A stretch of DNA of 64,000 nt from an uncultured Selenomonadales bacterium (lineage in GTDB: Bacteria > Bacillota > Negativicutes > Selenomonadales > Selenomonadaceae). Shown here piece after piece: positions 53,601-63,056 of this stretch. Within the stretch, counting starts at the first letter, position 1; each line of letters starts with the position of its first letter. Both the position numbers and the translations under genes were made by a program. The notes under the pieces are model-generated. The model was not told the origin of the DNA. It was given only the letters and a program-made list of their open reading frames with translations, and did not search any database. The stretch lies in assembly GCA_900315155.1 (NCBI GenBank), contig OMYB01000003.1, positions 1 through 64,000 on the forward strand, written 5' to 3'.

Positions 53601-54184
53601 AGGTTGCCGCCAAAGAAATCATAGGCGACAATCTCCTTCGTATCCGGATCCTTGTAGTAGCAGGGGTCGTCCTCCCAATCCATATGCATGACGGCGCCCT
53701 TTTTCCCGACAATCTGATCACCGACGCGGCAGTAACGGTCCGGAAAAATCTGGTACATGACACTGTGCTTAAACCAATCCGGCGTCTTTGCTCCCTTATT
53801 GAATACCGTAATCTGGAACGATGGCGGCTCATGGGGATAGATCTGCCCGCGGCCTCCGAGCTGCTCCGGATTATTGCCATAATAGCAGATGCCATCTGCG
53901 AGGGACAGGATGAAATAATACCAGAGCAGACAGCCTTGAGGCGGCATGGTCACCCATGCACAGAAATCATGATCTTCTTGTTCCGGATTGGGGTGTTCTT
54001 CCTTGAGGGTAATCAGCTTCTCGCCCTGACGGTCCTGCCATAATCGCAGCAGCACGCCCTTGATCTCTTCCTTCGTCTTGAGATGGATGTTGATCTTGAT
54101 GCGGCTGCCAGCTTCGGCAGCACCGACTGGATTGCGGAAGAAGATATCCTGGGAGTTATGCAGGGCATGATCGTTGTCCAGCAT
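50696..54184 (-). CDS. Fused GH13 alpha-amylase and GH77 4-alpha-glucanotransferase
   Basis: About 1162 residues. An N-terminal carbohydrate-binding-like domain precedes a GH13 barrel (about 145-640): nucleophile D in GGWRLDVIDEL near 350, acid/base E in MIGEVWED near 379, and transition-state D in GSHDRAR near 453. A GH77 amylomaltase (MalQ) follows (about 665-1155): LLHPTSLPSKYGIGGLG, D in VRIDHFRGF near 951, E in AEDLGIITDE near 996 and THDNN near 1047. One chain would thus open and rearrange alpha-glucans, acting in glycogen breakdown with GlgP. AAGGA lies 7 nt before the ATG at 54184. Last gene of the operon. Confidence 0.92.
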   Translation of the reverse strand: MLDNDHALHNSQDIFFRNPVGAAEAGSRIKINIHLKTKEEIKGVLLRLWQDRQGEKLITLKEEHPNPEQEDHDFCAWVTMPPQGCLLWYYFILSLADGICYYGNNPEQLGGRGQIYPHEPPSFQITVFNKGAKTPDWFKHSVMYQIFPDRYCRVGDQIVGKKGAVMHMDWEDDPCYYKDPDTKEIVAYDFFGGNLKGIRSKLDHLKELGISVIYLNPVFESESNHHYDTGDYKKIDPVLGTNEEFRELVQEAKKKGIRILLDGVFSHTGSNSRYFNRKGEYDSIGAFQSPESPYYSWYNFRHYPYEYDCWWNFNTLPNVTETTPSYMDFIINDADSVLHHWMKAGIGGWRLDVIDELPATFSQAFYKELKHTDPDAVMIGEVWEDCSHKIAYGVAREYLCGQEMDSAMNYPFRQYLFDFLTGSVDPELCARRFRSLRENYPKENYYAMMNLIGSHDRARAITILGEAPYYDGMPAVEQSRFRMSTDQYNLGMARLLMAIGWQMTYPGVPSIYYGDEIGMQGFKDPYNRRPYTWDHKDTYIEDTVKALVKLRNEHTVLQTGAILPLYAHGDVMAYARVIEDGHDVFGAEAKDEAFIYVANRSREEKKEVTLDVSDFAEGAFVDALHPDDGERWKVVNGHITVSVPPLKAYVLQRQDLPYTYEHLAGILLHPTSLPSKYGIGGLGKEAFRFVDYLVSAGQSVWQMLPIGPLDFGNSPYQSPSAFAGNELLIDIDDLLERGWLNPAEARIPFESRGSFVDYPRATEFKQKCLRKAWARYSRTVKDKGDFQAFCEEEAWWLDDYALFKAAKKEFRNRSWNEWPSAVRSRDPQALKELTARLEEPIGLVKFGQYIFHMQWKKLHDYASEHGIRLLGDVPIFLSYDSADVWANQQQFLLNGDGSPKTVAGVPPDYFSATGQLWGNPHYDWAAMEKDGFRWWKARLRKLYEFVDIVRIDHFRGFEAYWAVDAKADTAINGHWVKGPGKALFDALKEELGDLPIVAEDLGIITDEVEKLRDDCGFPGMKVLQFMLHFNEQHRMGFVAPENSIIYTGTHDNNTTVGWYTQELDDATRASVADLVGANPERPADVCRGLIGFAYRSNARIAIIPMQDILALDERHRMNTPGTVGLNWGWCLKPEEFMRAEGEAPELRVLAGRFGRLPEAQKS

Positions 54185-54214
54185 AGTTGATTCCTTCCTT
54201 CTTTCCTTTTCCAT

Positions 54215-54246
54215 AAAAAACAGGTGGCAGCACCGTCTGCCACCTG
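54215..54246 (-). terminator. Internal terminator/attenuator after glgA
   Basis: A perfect 10-bp stem CAGGTGGCAG / CTGCCACCTG with a 6-nt loop and six T residues on the minus strand, between glgA and the GH13-GH77 gene. It may lower expression of the last gene. Confidence 0.75.
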
Positions 54247-54265
54247 CCATGCCGATAACGATGCC

Positions 54266-55702
54266 TTAAGCCTCAACGAGCTGCCCGTAGAGCTTCTCGT
54301 AGGCCTTGGCGGATTCCTTCCAACTGTAATCGGCCTGCATTGCATTCTGAACAAGCTGATACCACTCGGCGAAGTTGCCATGAGTAGCCAGTGCACGTTT
54401 CAGTGCATACATCATTTCATGAGCATTGTAATCCTTGAAGGTGAAGCCGACGCCTTCCTTCGTGACCTTGTCATACGGGATGACCGTATCCTTCAGGCCG
54501 CCCGTCTCGCGGACCACCGGAATCGTGCCGTAGCGCATGGCGATCAGCTGACCGATACCGCACGGCTCGTAATTCGACGGCATGAGGAAGATATCGGCAC
54601 CGGCATAGATGCGCTGAGCGAGCTGGTTCGAGAACCGGATATTGGCGGATACCTTCTTCGGGAAACGCCAGGCGAGACCTTTGAACCAGTCCTCATAGCG
54701 TTTCTCACCCGTGCCGAGCAGGACAAACTGGATATCCTCATGCTGGAGGATTTCATCCATCATGCGCACAATGAGATCCATGCCCTTCGCCTCGACGAGG
54801 CGGGATACGAGGGCAACGACCGGCGTGCGGCGCTCTTCCGGCAGGCCGAGCAGGCGCTGGAGCTGTACCTTGTTGTCGATCTTGCGGTCGACCGTGCCGG
54901 CATCGTACGTCTCGAAGATGTTCTTGTCCGTGCGCGGATTGTAGACATCATAGTCGAGACCGTTGACGATACCATACAGGTCATCTTTGCGGCTGCGGAG
55001 CAGGCCATCGAGATGCTCGCCGAAATACGGATACTGGATTTCCTGCGCATACGTCTTGGAAACCGTGGAAACATAATCGGCGTAGATGATACCGCCCTTC
55101 ATGAAGTTGACGGCATCGTAGAATTCGAGGTCGCCGTTGTTGAAATACTTCCAATCGAGACCGAGGATATCCGGCATGATGTCCTTCGGGAACACGCCCT
55201 GATACTTGAGGTTATGGATCGTGTAGAGCGTCTTGATGTTCGCATAACGCTCATCATCCATATGCTCAAGCTTCAGGAATACGTTGACGAGACCCGTATG
55301 CCAGTCGTTCGTGTGGATGACATCCGGCCAAAAGTCCATGGCCGGCAGCAGGTTCAGCACGGCGCGGCTGAAGAAGGAGAAACGCTCCGCATCATCGTCA
55401 TAGCCATAGAAGCCATCACGGCGGAAATACTCTTCGTTATCGACAAAGTAGAACGTCACGCCGTTGTAGTTGAGCATGTCGAGCCCGACGTACTTATCGC
55501 GCCAGGATACCGGCAGCTCGCCATCATAGACGTGCGTCATCTGCGCGCGAATCTCTTCCGGAATCATGCCATATTTCGGCATGATCACACGGATATCCAC
55601 GCCTTCCTCTTTGAGGGCTTTCGGCAGGGAACCGGCCACATCGGCCAGACCGCCTGTCTTGGCAAAGGGAACTGCTTCAGATGCTACAAATAAAACTTTC
55701 AT
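54266..55702 (-). CDS. glgA: Glycogen synthase (ADP-glucose)
   Basis: 478 residues, GT5 family. N-terminal MKVLFVASEAVPFAKTGGLADVAGSLPKAL contains the KTGGL ADP-glucose binding motif; HTNDWHTGLV, AGADIFLMPSNYEPCGIGQLIAMRYGTIPVVRETGGLKDTV mark the C-terminal GT-B domain. Extends alpha-1,4 chains from ADP-glucose. It lies 33 nt after glgB in the operon. Confidence 0.96.
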   Translation of the reverse strand: MKVLFVASEAVPFAKTGGLADVAGSLPKALKEEGVDIRVIMPKYGMIPEEIRAQMTHVYDGELPVSWRDKYVGLDMLNYNGVTFYFVDNEEYFRRDGFYGYDDDAERFSFFSRAVLNLLPAMDFWPDVIHTNDWHTGLVNVFLKLEHMDDERYANIKTLYTIHNLKYQGVFPKDIMPDILGLDWKYFNNGDLEFYDAVNFMKGGIIYADYVSTVSKTYAQEIQYPYFGEHLDGLLRSRKDDLYGIVNGLDYDVYNPRTDKNIFETYDAGTVDRKIDNKVQLQRLLGLPEERRTPVVALVSRLVEAKGMDLIVRMMDEILQHEDIQFVLLGTGEKRYEDWFKGLAWRFPKKVSANIRFSNQLAQRIYAGADIFLMPSNYEPCGIGQLIAMRYGTIPVVRETGGLKDTVIPYDKVTKEGVGFTFKDYNAHEMMYALKRALATHGNFAEWYQLVQNAMQADYSWKESAKAYEKLYGQLVEA

Positions 55703-55735
55703 ATCTACTATTCTCCCTTTCCACCGGAATCGTTC

Positions 55736-57865
55736 TTATTCCGCACCAGCTGCAGCCTGTCTGGCCGTGGCTTTCCTGCGTGTCGTACGTTTCCTGGTTG
55801 TCGTGTTTTTTGCCGTTGTTTTCTTTGCCGCCGTCGTACGCGTTGTCCTGCGGCGCGTCGGCTTCTTTACCGCAGCTTCTCGCTGTGCTTCCTCACGTTC
55901 TGAGGTCTCATGCCCCTGCGCCTTTACCCGTTTTTTTTCCTGCGGAGCCTTCTGGCCGGCACCGTGGCTGCCCTTCACGCGCAGGTAAATCGTCGCGAGA
56001 GGGGGAATCGTGAGGACGAGCGACTGATTGCGGTCATGCCACGGCTTGTCCTCCGTAAGGAGATCGCCCGTGTTCTCTACACCGCTGCCGCCGAATTCCT
56101 CGGCATCCGAATTGAACACCTCGACGTACGTGCCCTTCTGTGGGACGCCGATGCGATAGCCATGACGGACCTCCGGCGTAAAGTTGCAGACAACGACGAT
56201 GTAATCCGACGGATCCTCCGCCTTGCGGACAAAGGAAATGACGCTGTTCTCGTTATCATTGCAATCGATCCACTGGAAACCATTCCAGTCGAAGTCGACA
56301 TCCCAAAACGGCTTGTTCTCGTTGTAGAACTTGTTGAGTTCCTCGGAGTAATGCTGCATCTTCGTATGCATGGGGTATTTTTCCGGGAGATGCCAGTCGA
56401 GGCTGTCGTCATACTTCCACTCGATGAACTGTCCAAACTCACCGCCCATAAAGAGCAGCTTCTTGCCCGGATGGGACATCCAGTAGGCGAAGAACGTGCG
56501 CAGGCCGGCAAATTTCTGCCAGTAGTCACCCGGCATCTTGCTGATCAGCGAGCACTTGCCATGCACGACCTCATCATGCGAGAGCGGCAGCACGAAATTT
56601 TCGCTGAAGGCATACATGAGCGAGAACGTAACCTTATCATGGTTCCACTTGCGGTAGATCGGATCGAGCGACATGTATTTGAGCATATCGTTCATCCAGC
56701 CCATGTTCCACTTATAGTTGAAGCCCATACCGCCCATGCTGACCGGCTTCGAGATCATCGGCCATGCCGTCGATTCCTCGGCGATCATGAGTGCCTGCGG
56801 ATGGTATTTGAATACCGTCTCATTGAGTTTTTTCAGCAGATCCATCGCTTCGAGGTTGCCCGTGTCACCGTATTTATTCGGCGTCCACTCGCCGTCCTCG
56901 CGGCCATAGTTCAGGTAAAGCATATTCGCGACAGCATCGATGCGCAGGCCGTCGATGTGGAACTCCTCCATCCAGAACAAGGCGTTCGAAATGAGGAAGC
57001 TCTGCACCTCCGTGCGGCCGTAATCGAAATTCGTCGTGCCCCAGCCTTTGTTTTCGGCCAGCTGCTCGTTGTCCGACTCGTAAAGATTCTGGCCATCGAA
57101 CATGCGCAGGCCCTGGTCATCCTTGCAGAAATGCCCCGGCACCCAGTCCATGATGATGGAGATACCGTTCTGATGCGCCTGGTCGACGAGATAACGGAAG
57201 TCATCCGGCGTGCCATAACGGCTCGTCACAGCATAGAATCCCGTAATCTGGTAGCCCCACGACCCATCGAAAGGATGCTCGCAGAGCGGCATGAACTCGA
57301 TGTGCGTGTAATGCATCTTCTTGACATACGCGATGAGCTGATCCGCGAGTTCGCGGTAGGAGAGATATTCTCCCTCCGGATTCCGCTTCCAGGAACCGGC
57401 ATGCACCTCATACGTCAGCATCGGCCGGCCATAACTGGACAGCAGCTGTTTCTGCTGCTGCCAATCCGCATCGTGCCAGGTATAGTGGTTCATATCATAG
57501 AGACGCGAAGCGGTCTGCGGTTTCTTCTCAGCGAAGAAGCCATACGGATCGGCCTTCATGATATGCGGGCCGCCCCACTGCGGCTCAATCGCATATTTAT
57601 AGACGGCACCCTCCTCGAGCCCCGCAACGAAACCCACCCAGATCTCACCGTCGCGGCCCCGCACCATGGGATCCACACGGGTATCCCAGTTGTTGAAGTC
57701 GCCAACGATACTGACAGATTTCGCATGCGGTGCCCAAACGGCAAAGCGCACGCCCTTTTTGCCGTCCTGTTCCACGAAATGCGCTCCGAGCATCTCGTAG
57801 GCATGATAGTTCGTGCCTTGGTGGAACAGATACAGGTCAAATTCACTCAGATCCGATGTTTTCAC
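55736..57865 (-). CDS. glgB: 1,4-alpha-glucan branching enzyme with a basic repeat tail
   Basis: 709 residues. CBM48 (about 20-125), then the GH13 branching core: YTHIEFMPLCEHPFDGSWGYQ, nucleophile D in GLRIDAVANML near 310, E in LMIAEESTAWP near 362, and PLSHDEVVHGKCSL. The canonical protein ends near residue 632 (IPPLATIYLRVKG). An extra tail of about 75 residues follows: first charged, then Lys/Arg/Thr/Ala-rich with AAKKTTAKNTTTRKRTTRRK, like histone H1-type tails. It makes alpha-1,6 branches in glycogen. It lies 26 nt after glgP. Confidence 0.95.
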   Translation of the reverse strand: MKTSDLSEFDLYLFHQGTNYHAYEMLGAHFVEQDGKKGVRFAVWAPHAKSVSIVGDFNNWDTRVDPMVRGRDGEIWVGFVAGLEEGAVYKYAIEPQWGGPHIMKADPYGFFAEKKPQTASRLYDMNHYTWHDADWQQQKQLLSSYGRPMLTYEVHAGSWKRNPEGEYLSYRELADQLIAYVKKMHYTHIEFMPLCEHPFDGSWGYQITGFYAVTSRYGTPDDFRYLVDQAHQNGISIIMDWVPGHFCKDDQGLRMFDGQNLYESDNEQLAENKGWGTTNFDYGRTEVQSFLISNALFWMEEFHIDGLRIDAVANMLYLNYGREDGEWTPNKYGDTGNLEAMDLLKKLNETVFKYHPQALMIAEESTAWPMISKPVSMGGMGFNYKWNMGWMNDMLKYMSLDPIYRKWNHDKVTFSLMYAFSENFVLPLSHDEVVHGKCSLISKMPGDYWQKFAGLRTFFAYWMSHPGKKLLFMGGEFGQFIEWKYDDSLDWHLPEKYPMHTKMQHYSEELNKFYNENKPFWDVDFDWNGFQWIDCNDNENSVISFVRKAEDPSDYIVVVCNFTPEVRHGYRIGVPQKGTYVEVFNSDAEEFGGSGVENTGDLLTEDKPWHDRNQSLVLTIPPLATIYLRVKGSHGAGQKAPQEKKRVKAQGHETSEREEAQREAAVKKPTRRRTTRTTAAKKTTAKNTTTRKRTTRRKATARQAAAGAE

Positions 57866-57891
57866 GGAAATATACCCCCTTGCCGTATGCT

Positions 57892-60357
57892 TCAGGAAAT
57901 GATGACCGGTTTAATCTGCCAGATTTCGTTTGCATACTCGTCGATCGTACGGTCCGAAGAGAACCAGCCAGAGTTTGCGATATTGACGGCCGAAGAATGC
58001 AGCCACTCATAACGCTTCTCGTAGCGGTTATAGATCTCCTCATGCGCATCGACATAAGCATTGAGGTCTTTGAGGATGAAGAATTCATCGTTGCTGTGCT
58101 GGATATCATCGAAGATGGCACGGAAATCGCCATACGGGCCGTCGAGAAGCTGGTTCATGACGAGGCGTGCCGTCTCGTTGTTGTTGTACTCATCCCAGGC
58201 AGAATAACCGCCATGGGCATAGAAGTCAAGCACCTGCTCCGCACGCAGACCGAAGAGCACGAAGTTATCGTCTCCGCCGACAGCGTCGCGGATCTCGACG
58301 TTTGCACCATCGAGCGTACCGAGCGTGACAGCACCGTTCATCATGAACTTCATGTTGCCCGTGCCGGATGCCTCCTTCGAGGCCGTCGAAATCTGCTCAC
58401 TGACATCGGCCGCCGGGTAGACGATCTCACCGATGGATACGCCGAAGTTCTCGATGAAGACCACTTTCAGGCGGTCGTTCGTCTCCGGATCGTTGTTGAC
58501 GACATTGGCTACGGCGTTGATAAGGCGGATCGTCTCTTTCGCGATATAGTAGCCCGGCGCAGCCTTGCCGCCGAAGAAATACGTCGTCGGCAGCATCGTG
58601 TAATCCTTATCCGTCTTCAGTTTGTGATACTGATACATGATATGGAAGATGTTCATGAGCTGGCGCTTGTAGGAATGGATGCGCTTGACCTGGATATCGA
58701 AGATGGAATCCGGATCCAGGACAATGCCATTATGCTCTTTCACATAATCCGCCAAAGCGGCCTTGCGGATACGCTTGACCTTACCGAGCTCGGAGAGGAA
58801 CGGCTTGTCGTTGACGAAGTCGTTCAGCAGGTCGAGCTGCTCCGGATGACGGTGCCAACGGCGGCTGCCGATCGTATCATCGATGAGGCTGGCCAGCTCC
58901 GGGTTTGCGCCCATGAGCCAGCGGCGGTGCGTGATACCGTTCGTCTTGTTGTTGAACATCTGCGGATGATATTCGTAGAAGTCATGCAGCGTCGTCTGCT
59001 TCAGGATACCCGTATGGATCTTGGCGACACCGTTGACGCTGTGGCTGCCGACGACGGAGAGACGAGCCATGTGCACCATGCCATCCTGGATGATGGACAG
59101 GGCACGCACCTTGCCCTCGTCGTCCGGATAACGGTCGCGGACCTCGAGGAGCCAGCGGCGGTTGATCTCGTCGATGATCATATAGATGCGCGGCAGCAGC
59201 GGACGGAACATGTCGATTGGCCATTTCTCGAGGGCCTCCGGCAGGATCGTGTGGTTCGTATAGGCGATGGTGTTCTTCGTGATGGCCCATGCCTCGCTCC
59301 ACTCCAGGCCTTCCTCATCGACGAAAATGCGCATGAGCTCGGCGACGCAAAGTGCCGGATGCGTATCGTTGATATGGATGGCGATCTTCTTGGCGAAGTC
59401 GTGGATGTCCATGCCCGTCTTCTTATAATGGCGGACAATGCTCTGTACGCCGGCGGAAACCATGAAGTACTCCTGGATGAGGCGCAGGCGGCGGCCCTCT
59501 TCCGTACTGTCATCCGGATAGAGGAAGCGTGTGATGGACTCGACCCAGCGTCGGTAATCCTCACGCTGACGGATCTGCTCCTGGTTCAGGTAGCCATAGT
59601 CGGAGAAATCGCGGTTGACCTCTGCATTCCACAGGCGCAGCGTGTTGACCGTATTGTTGTGGTAGCCGACGATAGGCACATCATACGGGACAGCCATGAT
59701 GATCGTCGGGTTCTCATAGACGAGTTTCAGGCTGCCATCCGGCTGCTCTTTCATGTAGGCATTACCGTTGAACTTGACGTCGATGGCCTTATCCGGCTTG
59801 CGATACTCCCAGGCAAAGCCGTTCTTCAGCCAGTTATCCGGGATCTCGACCTGATGGCCGTCGATAATCTTCTGCTCGAACAGGCCGTACTGATAACGGA
59901 TGCTGCAGCCATGCCCCGGCAGGCGGTGCGCTGCAAGGGAATCGATGAAGCAGGCTGCGAGACGGCCGAGGCCGCCGTTGCCGAGGCCTGCATCCGGCTC
60001 CTCGTTGAACGTGTCCGAAAGGGACAGGTCAAAGTCACCGAGAGCTTCCTTGACGACCTCATCGATGCCGAGGTTCATGAGGTTGCTCTTGAGCAGGCGG
60101 CCCATGAGGAACTCGATGGAGAAATAGTAGGCCTGCTTCTCCTGACGCTCCGCATAAGCTTTGTTCGTCTTGATCCAGTTATCCGAGATGAAGGTCTTCG
60201 CTACAGCAGCGACCGTCTGATAAATCTCGTTCGAGGTCAGCTCGTTGATCTCACGGCCCCACATGATGTGTGCAGCCTGGACGAAACGGGTCTTCATAGC
60301 CTCCTTGGCTTTCTCGAACTCGCGGCTCTTCTTCTGATCTTTCTTTTCCTTTGCCAA
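57892..60357 (-). CDS. glgP: Glycogen/maltodextrin phosphorylase
   Basis: About 821 residues, GT35. Landmarks: YFSIEFLMGRLL, GLGNGGLGRLAACFIDSLA, HPALCVAELMRIFVDEEGL, KRIHSYKRQLMNIF, and the PLP-region EASGTGNMKFMMNGA with the lysine near 672. Releases glucose-1-phosphate from alpha-1,4 chains. The open frame runs to an ATG at 60381, but GGAGG is located 10 nt before a TTG at 60357 (MAKEKKDQKK), which is the probable start. Confidence 0.95.
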   Translation of the reverse strand: MAKEKKDQKKSREFEKAKEAMKTRFVQAAHIMWGREINELTSNEIYQTVAAVAKTFISDNWIKTNKAYAERQEKQAYYFSIEFLMGRLLKSNLMNLGIDEVVKEALGDFDLSLSDTFNEEPDAGLGNGGLGRLAACFIDSLAAHRLPGHGCSIRYQYGLFEQKIIDGHQVEIPDNWLKNGFAWEYRKPDKAIDVKFNGNAYMKEQPDGSLKLVYENPTIIMAVPYDVPIVGYHNNTVNTLRLWNAEVNRDFSDYGYLNQEQIRQREDYRRWVESITRFLYPDDSTEEGRRLRLIQEYFMVSAGVQSIVRHYKKTGMDIHDFAKKIAIHINDTHPALCVAELMRIFVDEEGLEWSEAWAITKNTIAYTNHTILPEALEKWPIDMFRPLLPRIYMIIDEINRRWLLEVRDRYPDDEGKVRALSIIQDGMVHMARLSVVGSHSVNGVAKIHTGILKQTTLHDFYEYHPQMFNNKTNGITHRRWLMGANPELASLIDDTIGSRRWHRHPEQLDLLNDFVNDKPFLSELGKVKRIRKAALADYVKEHNGIVLDPDSIFDIQVKRIHSYKRQLMNIFHIMYQYHKLKTDKDYTMLPTTYFFGGKAAPGYYIAKETIRLINAVANVVNNDPETNDRLKVVFIENFGVSIGEIVYPAADVSEQISTASKEASGTGNMKFMMNGAVTLGTLDGANVEIRDAVGGDDNFVLFGLRAEQVLDFYAHGGYSAWDEYNNNETARLVMNQLLDGPYGDFRAIFDDIQHSNDEFFILKDLNAYVDAHEEIYNRYEKRYEWLHSSAVNIANSGWFSSDRTIDEYANEIWQIKPVIIS

Positions 60358-60465
60358 ATTGAACACTCCTCCGGAGTACATAAAAAATAATAGAACAAGC
60401 CACGGCGAGGGCAGCCATGCCTCATTGCAGGCCCGGATACCCTTGCAGCGGCTTGTTCCCGGTTA

Positions 60466-61569
60466 TCAGATGACGACGTTCTTCTTCACGATGAGCGGGT
60501 AGTTCGGTGCACCCTTCAGCCACTTCTCTTTCGTGATGACGACGTTTTTATCGCAAATGACATTCTCGACGAGAGCGCCATCCTGGATATCGCATTTCTG
60601 CATAATGATGGAATTCTTGATGGTAACGTCCTTGCCGACGGTTACGCCACGGAACAAAATACTGTTCTCGACCTTGCCGCGGACGATACAGCCATTGGCG
60701 AGCAGCGAATTCTTGACATCCGCTGTCTCCTTGTACTGTACAGGCACGGCGTCCTTGACCTTCGTGCTGATCGCGTTCTTGCCCATGAAGAGCTCCTCCC
60801 ACACCTCTGGCTGCAGGATATCCATGCTTGCCTTGTAGTAGGAGGCTGTCGAGTCCACATGTGCCACATAGCCATCATGCTCGTACGCGTAAATCGTGTA
60901 GTCGCCAGCGCGTTTCACGAACGTATCCATGCGGAGATCTTCACCGCCATGCTCGTAACTGTAGCGGACCATCTCGATGAAGATGCGTTTCTCGATGAGC
61001 ACGATGCCCATGGAGACTTTTTCGCCGTCATACACGTTCTTCTTGACGGAGATATCTTCGACGAGGCCATTTTCAGCGGTCTCGAGGACGACGCTCTCGC
61101 CCTCCTGCTGACCGGATACCGTGTGATAGACCAGCGTGATGTCCGCTCCCGTGTTCTGGTGGAACCGCAGGAGTTCATCATAGTCCATGTTATAGACGAA
61201 ACTGCCGTTGGCGAGGAGGACGTACTTCTGTGAATGATGCTCAAAGAAATCCAGATTGTAGTAGAAGTTCTTCAACGTGCCCTTGCGGGATGGATCCGCG
61301 GACACGGACGGCATGTAGAACAGACCATCATGACGGCGGGCGAGATCCCAGTCTTTACCGGAACGCAGATGGTCCAGCAGGGAGCGGGGGTTGCTCGGCA
61401 GCATGACGCCGACATTGATGATGCCGGAATTCACGATGCTCGAAAGGGCAAAGTCAACCAGGCGGTAACGCCCGGCAAACGGAACCAGTTCCACACTGCG
61501 GCGCTCAGCCAGTTCACGGATAAAGCCGTTGTCTTCCTGAAGGTTCAGGATTCCCATTACATTCTTCAA
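60466..61569 (-). CDS. glgD: Glucose-1-phosphate adenylyltransferase regulatory-type subunit
   Basis: 367 residues. Nucleotidyltransferase fold with GlgD-type divergence: KNVMGILNLQEDNGFIRELAERRSVELVPFAGRYRLVDFALSSIVNSGI lacks the GGxGxRL loop of GlgC. The C-terminal half is a left-handed beta-helix (VENSILFRGVTVGKDVTIKNSIIMQKC). In related bacteria GlgC and GlgD form one ADP-glucose pyrophosphorylase. It follows glgC by 26 nt. Confidence 0.94.
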   Translation of the reverse strand: MKNVMGILNLQEDNGFIRELAERRSVELVPFAGRYRLVDFALSSIVNSGIINVGVMLPSNPRSLLDHLRSGKDWDLARRHDGLFYMPSVSADPSRKGTLKNFYYNLDFFEHHSQKYVLLANGSFVYNMDYDELLRFHQNTGADITLVYHTVSGQQEGESVVLETAENGLVEDISVKKNVYDGEKVSMGIVLIEKRIFIEMVRYSYEHGGEDLRMDTFVKRAGDYTIYAYEHDGYVAHVDSTASYYKASMDILQPEVWEELFMGKNAISTKVKDAVPVQYKETADVKNSLLANGCIVRGKVENSILFRGVTVGKDVTIKNSIIMQKCDIQDGALVENVICDKNVVITKEKWLKGAPNYPLIVKKNVVI

Positions 61570-61595
61570 TTCAATTCACTCCCATCTCACTGTCA

Positions 61596-62750
61596 TCAGC
61601 CAGCCTGCTTCGAACCTGCCTCCGGCTGTACCGTCTCGCCTTCAGCGACGACCGTCACGGCGCCTTCCTCACCCGTGACCGCAGCATGGTCGGAAATCGT
61701 GCAGTTCTGTGCCACGATCGCATAATCGACGACCGCGCCTTCTCCGATGACCGTGGACGGCATGACGACGGAATTCGTTACCTTTGCCCCTTTGGCGATA
61801 CGGACGCCAGGGAAAATTACGCTGTTCTCGACCTCGCCGAGGACCATGGAGCCCTCGCTGATCATCGAGTTCTTGACCTTCGCATCCGGGCCGACGAAAT
61901 GAGGCGGCATGGACGGGTTGGAGGAATAGATCTTCCAATCGCCGTTCAGATCAAAGGGCGGCTTGTCCTGCAGCAGGTCCATGTTGGCCTGCCAAAGGCT
62001 CTCGATCGTTCCGACATCCTTCCAGTAGCCTTCGAAAGCATAGGAGAAGAGACGTGCCTTGTCTTTCAGCATCTTCGGGATGATGTTCTTGCCGAAGTCA
62101 TGTGCCGAAGTCTCATCCTTCGCATCGTCAAGGAGGTATTTCTCAAGGAAGTCCTTGTTGAAGATGTAGATACCCATGGAAGCGAGGTTGCTCTTCGGTT
62201 TTGCCGGTTTCTCCTCGAACTCCTCAATGCGGCCCGTCTTATCCGTGTTCATGATGCCAAAGCGCGGTGCCTCATCCCAGGGGACCTCGATGACGCCGAT
62301 CGTCGCCTCTGCCTTGTTCTGCTTATGCGACTCCAGCATCCAGGAATAATCCATCTGATAGATATGGTCGCCCGACAGGATCAGCACATAGTCCGGATCC
62401 GCTGCATCGATGAAGTTCAGGTTCTGGTAGATGGCATCTGCCGTGCCGCGGTACCAGTCTGCCCCCTTCTCTCTTGCATACGGCGGCAGGATAAAGACGC
62501 CGCCTTCTTTCTTATCCAGATCCCAAGCACTGCCCGATGCAAGGTAGTTGTGGAGCTCGAGCGGACGGTACTGCGTCAGGACACCGACGCGGTCGATTCC
62601 CGAGTTCGCGCAGTTACTGAGTGGGAAATCGATAATACGGTATTTACCGCCGAACGGCACTGCCGGCTTTGCGATCTTCTTCGTCAGGGCGCCAAGGCGG
62701 CTACCCTGTCCACCGGCCAGAATCATTGCTAAGCACTCTGTCTTTCTCAT
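61596..62750 (-). CDS. glgC: Glucose-1-phosphate adenylyltransferase catalytic subunit
   Basis: 384 residues. [16 protein letters not shown] (nucleotide loop), [45 protein letters not shown] and EEKPAKP are all present, followed by a C-terminal beta-helix. Forms ADP-glucose, the committed step of glycogen synthesis. First gene of the operon, with AGGGGGG 7 nt before the ATG. A TATAAT lies 18-23 nt further upstream on the minus strand (about 62768-62773) as a possible -10. Confidence 0.96.
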   Translation of the reverse strand: MRKTECLAMILAGGQGSRLGALTKKIAKPAVPFGGKYRIIDFPLSNCANSGIDRVGVLTQYRPLELHNYLASGSAWDLDKKEGGVFILPPYAREKGADWYRGTADAIYQNLNFIDAADPDYVLILSGDHIYQMDYSWMLESHKQNKAEATIGVIEVPWDEAPRFGIMNTDKTGRIEEFEEKPAKPKSNLASMGIYIFNKDFLEKYLLDDAKDETSAHDFGKNIIPKMLKDKARLFSYAFEGYWKDVGTIESLWQANMDLLQDKPPFDLNGDWKIYSSNPSMPPHFVGPDAKVKNSMISEGSMVLGEVENSVIFPGVRIAKGAKVTNSVVMPSTVIGEGAVVDYAIVAQNCTISDHAAVTGEEGAVTVVAEGETVQPEAGSKQAG

Positions 62751-63022
62751 AAAAATCCCCCCTGGATTATATCAGGCATCCACCGCCACGCCCCTTATCT
62801 CCGTGCCGGCAGATAACAAAGATTACTTCCTCATCAACTTCTATGCTATGGAATTTTCCTTACTTTATTGTTTCGATATGAAGAAAAATTATCCTCCCCT
62901 TCTCTGTAAATTTTCTTGTATTTTTTCGAAAATTCTTCCAGGCTCCTCGTCCATCCGACGAAAATCCGAAGCAATTCAAGGATACCATTCAGACACCGTC
63001 CTTTCGCAAACGGTTTCTGAAT
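62751..63022. other. AT-rich gap upstream of the glycogen operon
   Basis: About 270 nt without a credible gene. It should hold the glgC promoter; a minus-strand TATAAT at about 62768-62773 is the only promoter-like match and its -35 is poor. No riboswitch or repeat was recognised. Confidence 0.4.
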
Positions 63023-63056
63023 AAAAAACGGCATCCGCTGCTTTCACAGGAATGCC
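63023..63056 (-). terminator. Terminator overlapping the end of the small membrane protein gene
   Basis: GGCATTCC / GGATGCC with one bulged base and a 12-nt loop, followed on the minus strand by six T residues. The stem includes the last codons of the gene ending at 63044. Confidence 0.6.

Noticed and set aside
57730-60390. Plus-strand open frame of 886 codons
   Set aside because: Antisense shadow of glgP, whose motifs are unmistakable on the minus strand.
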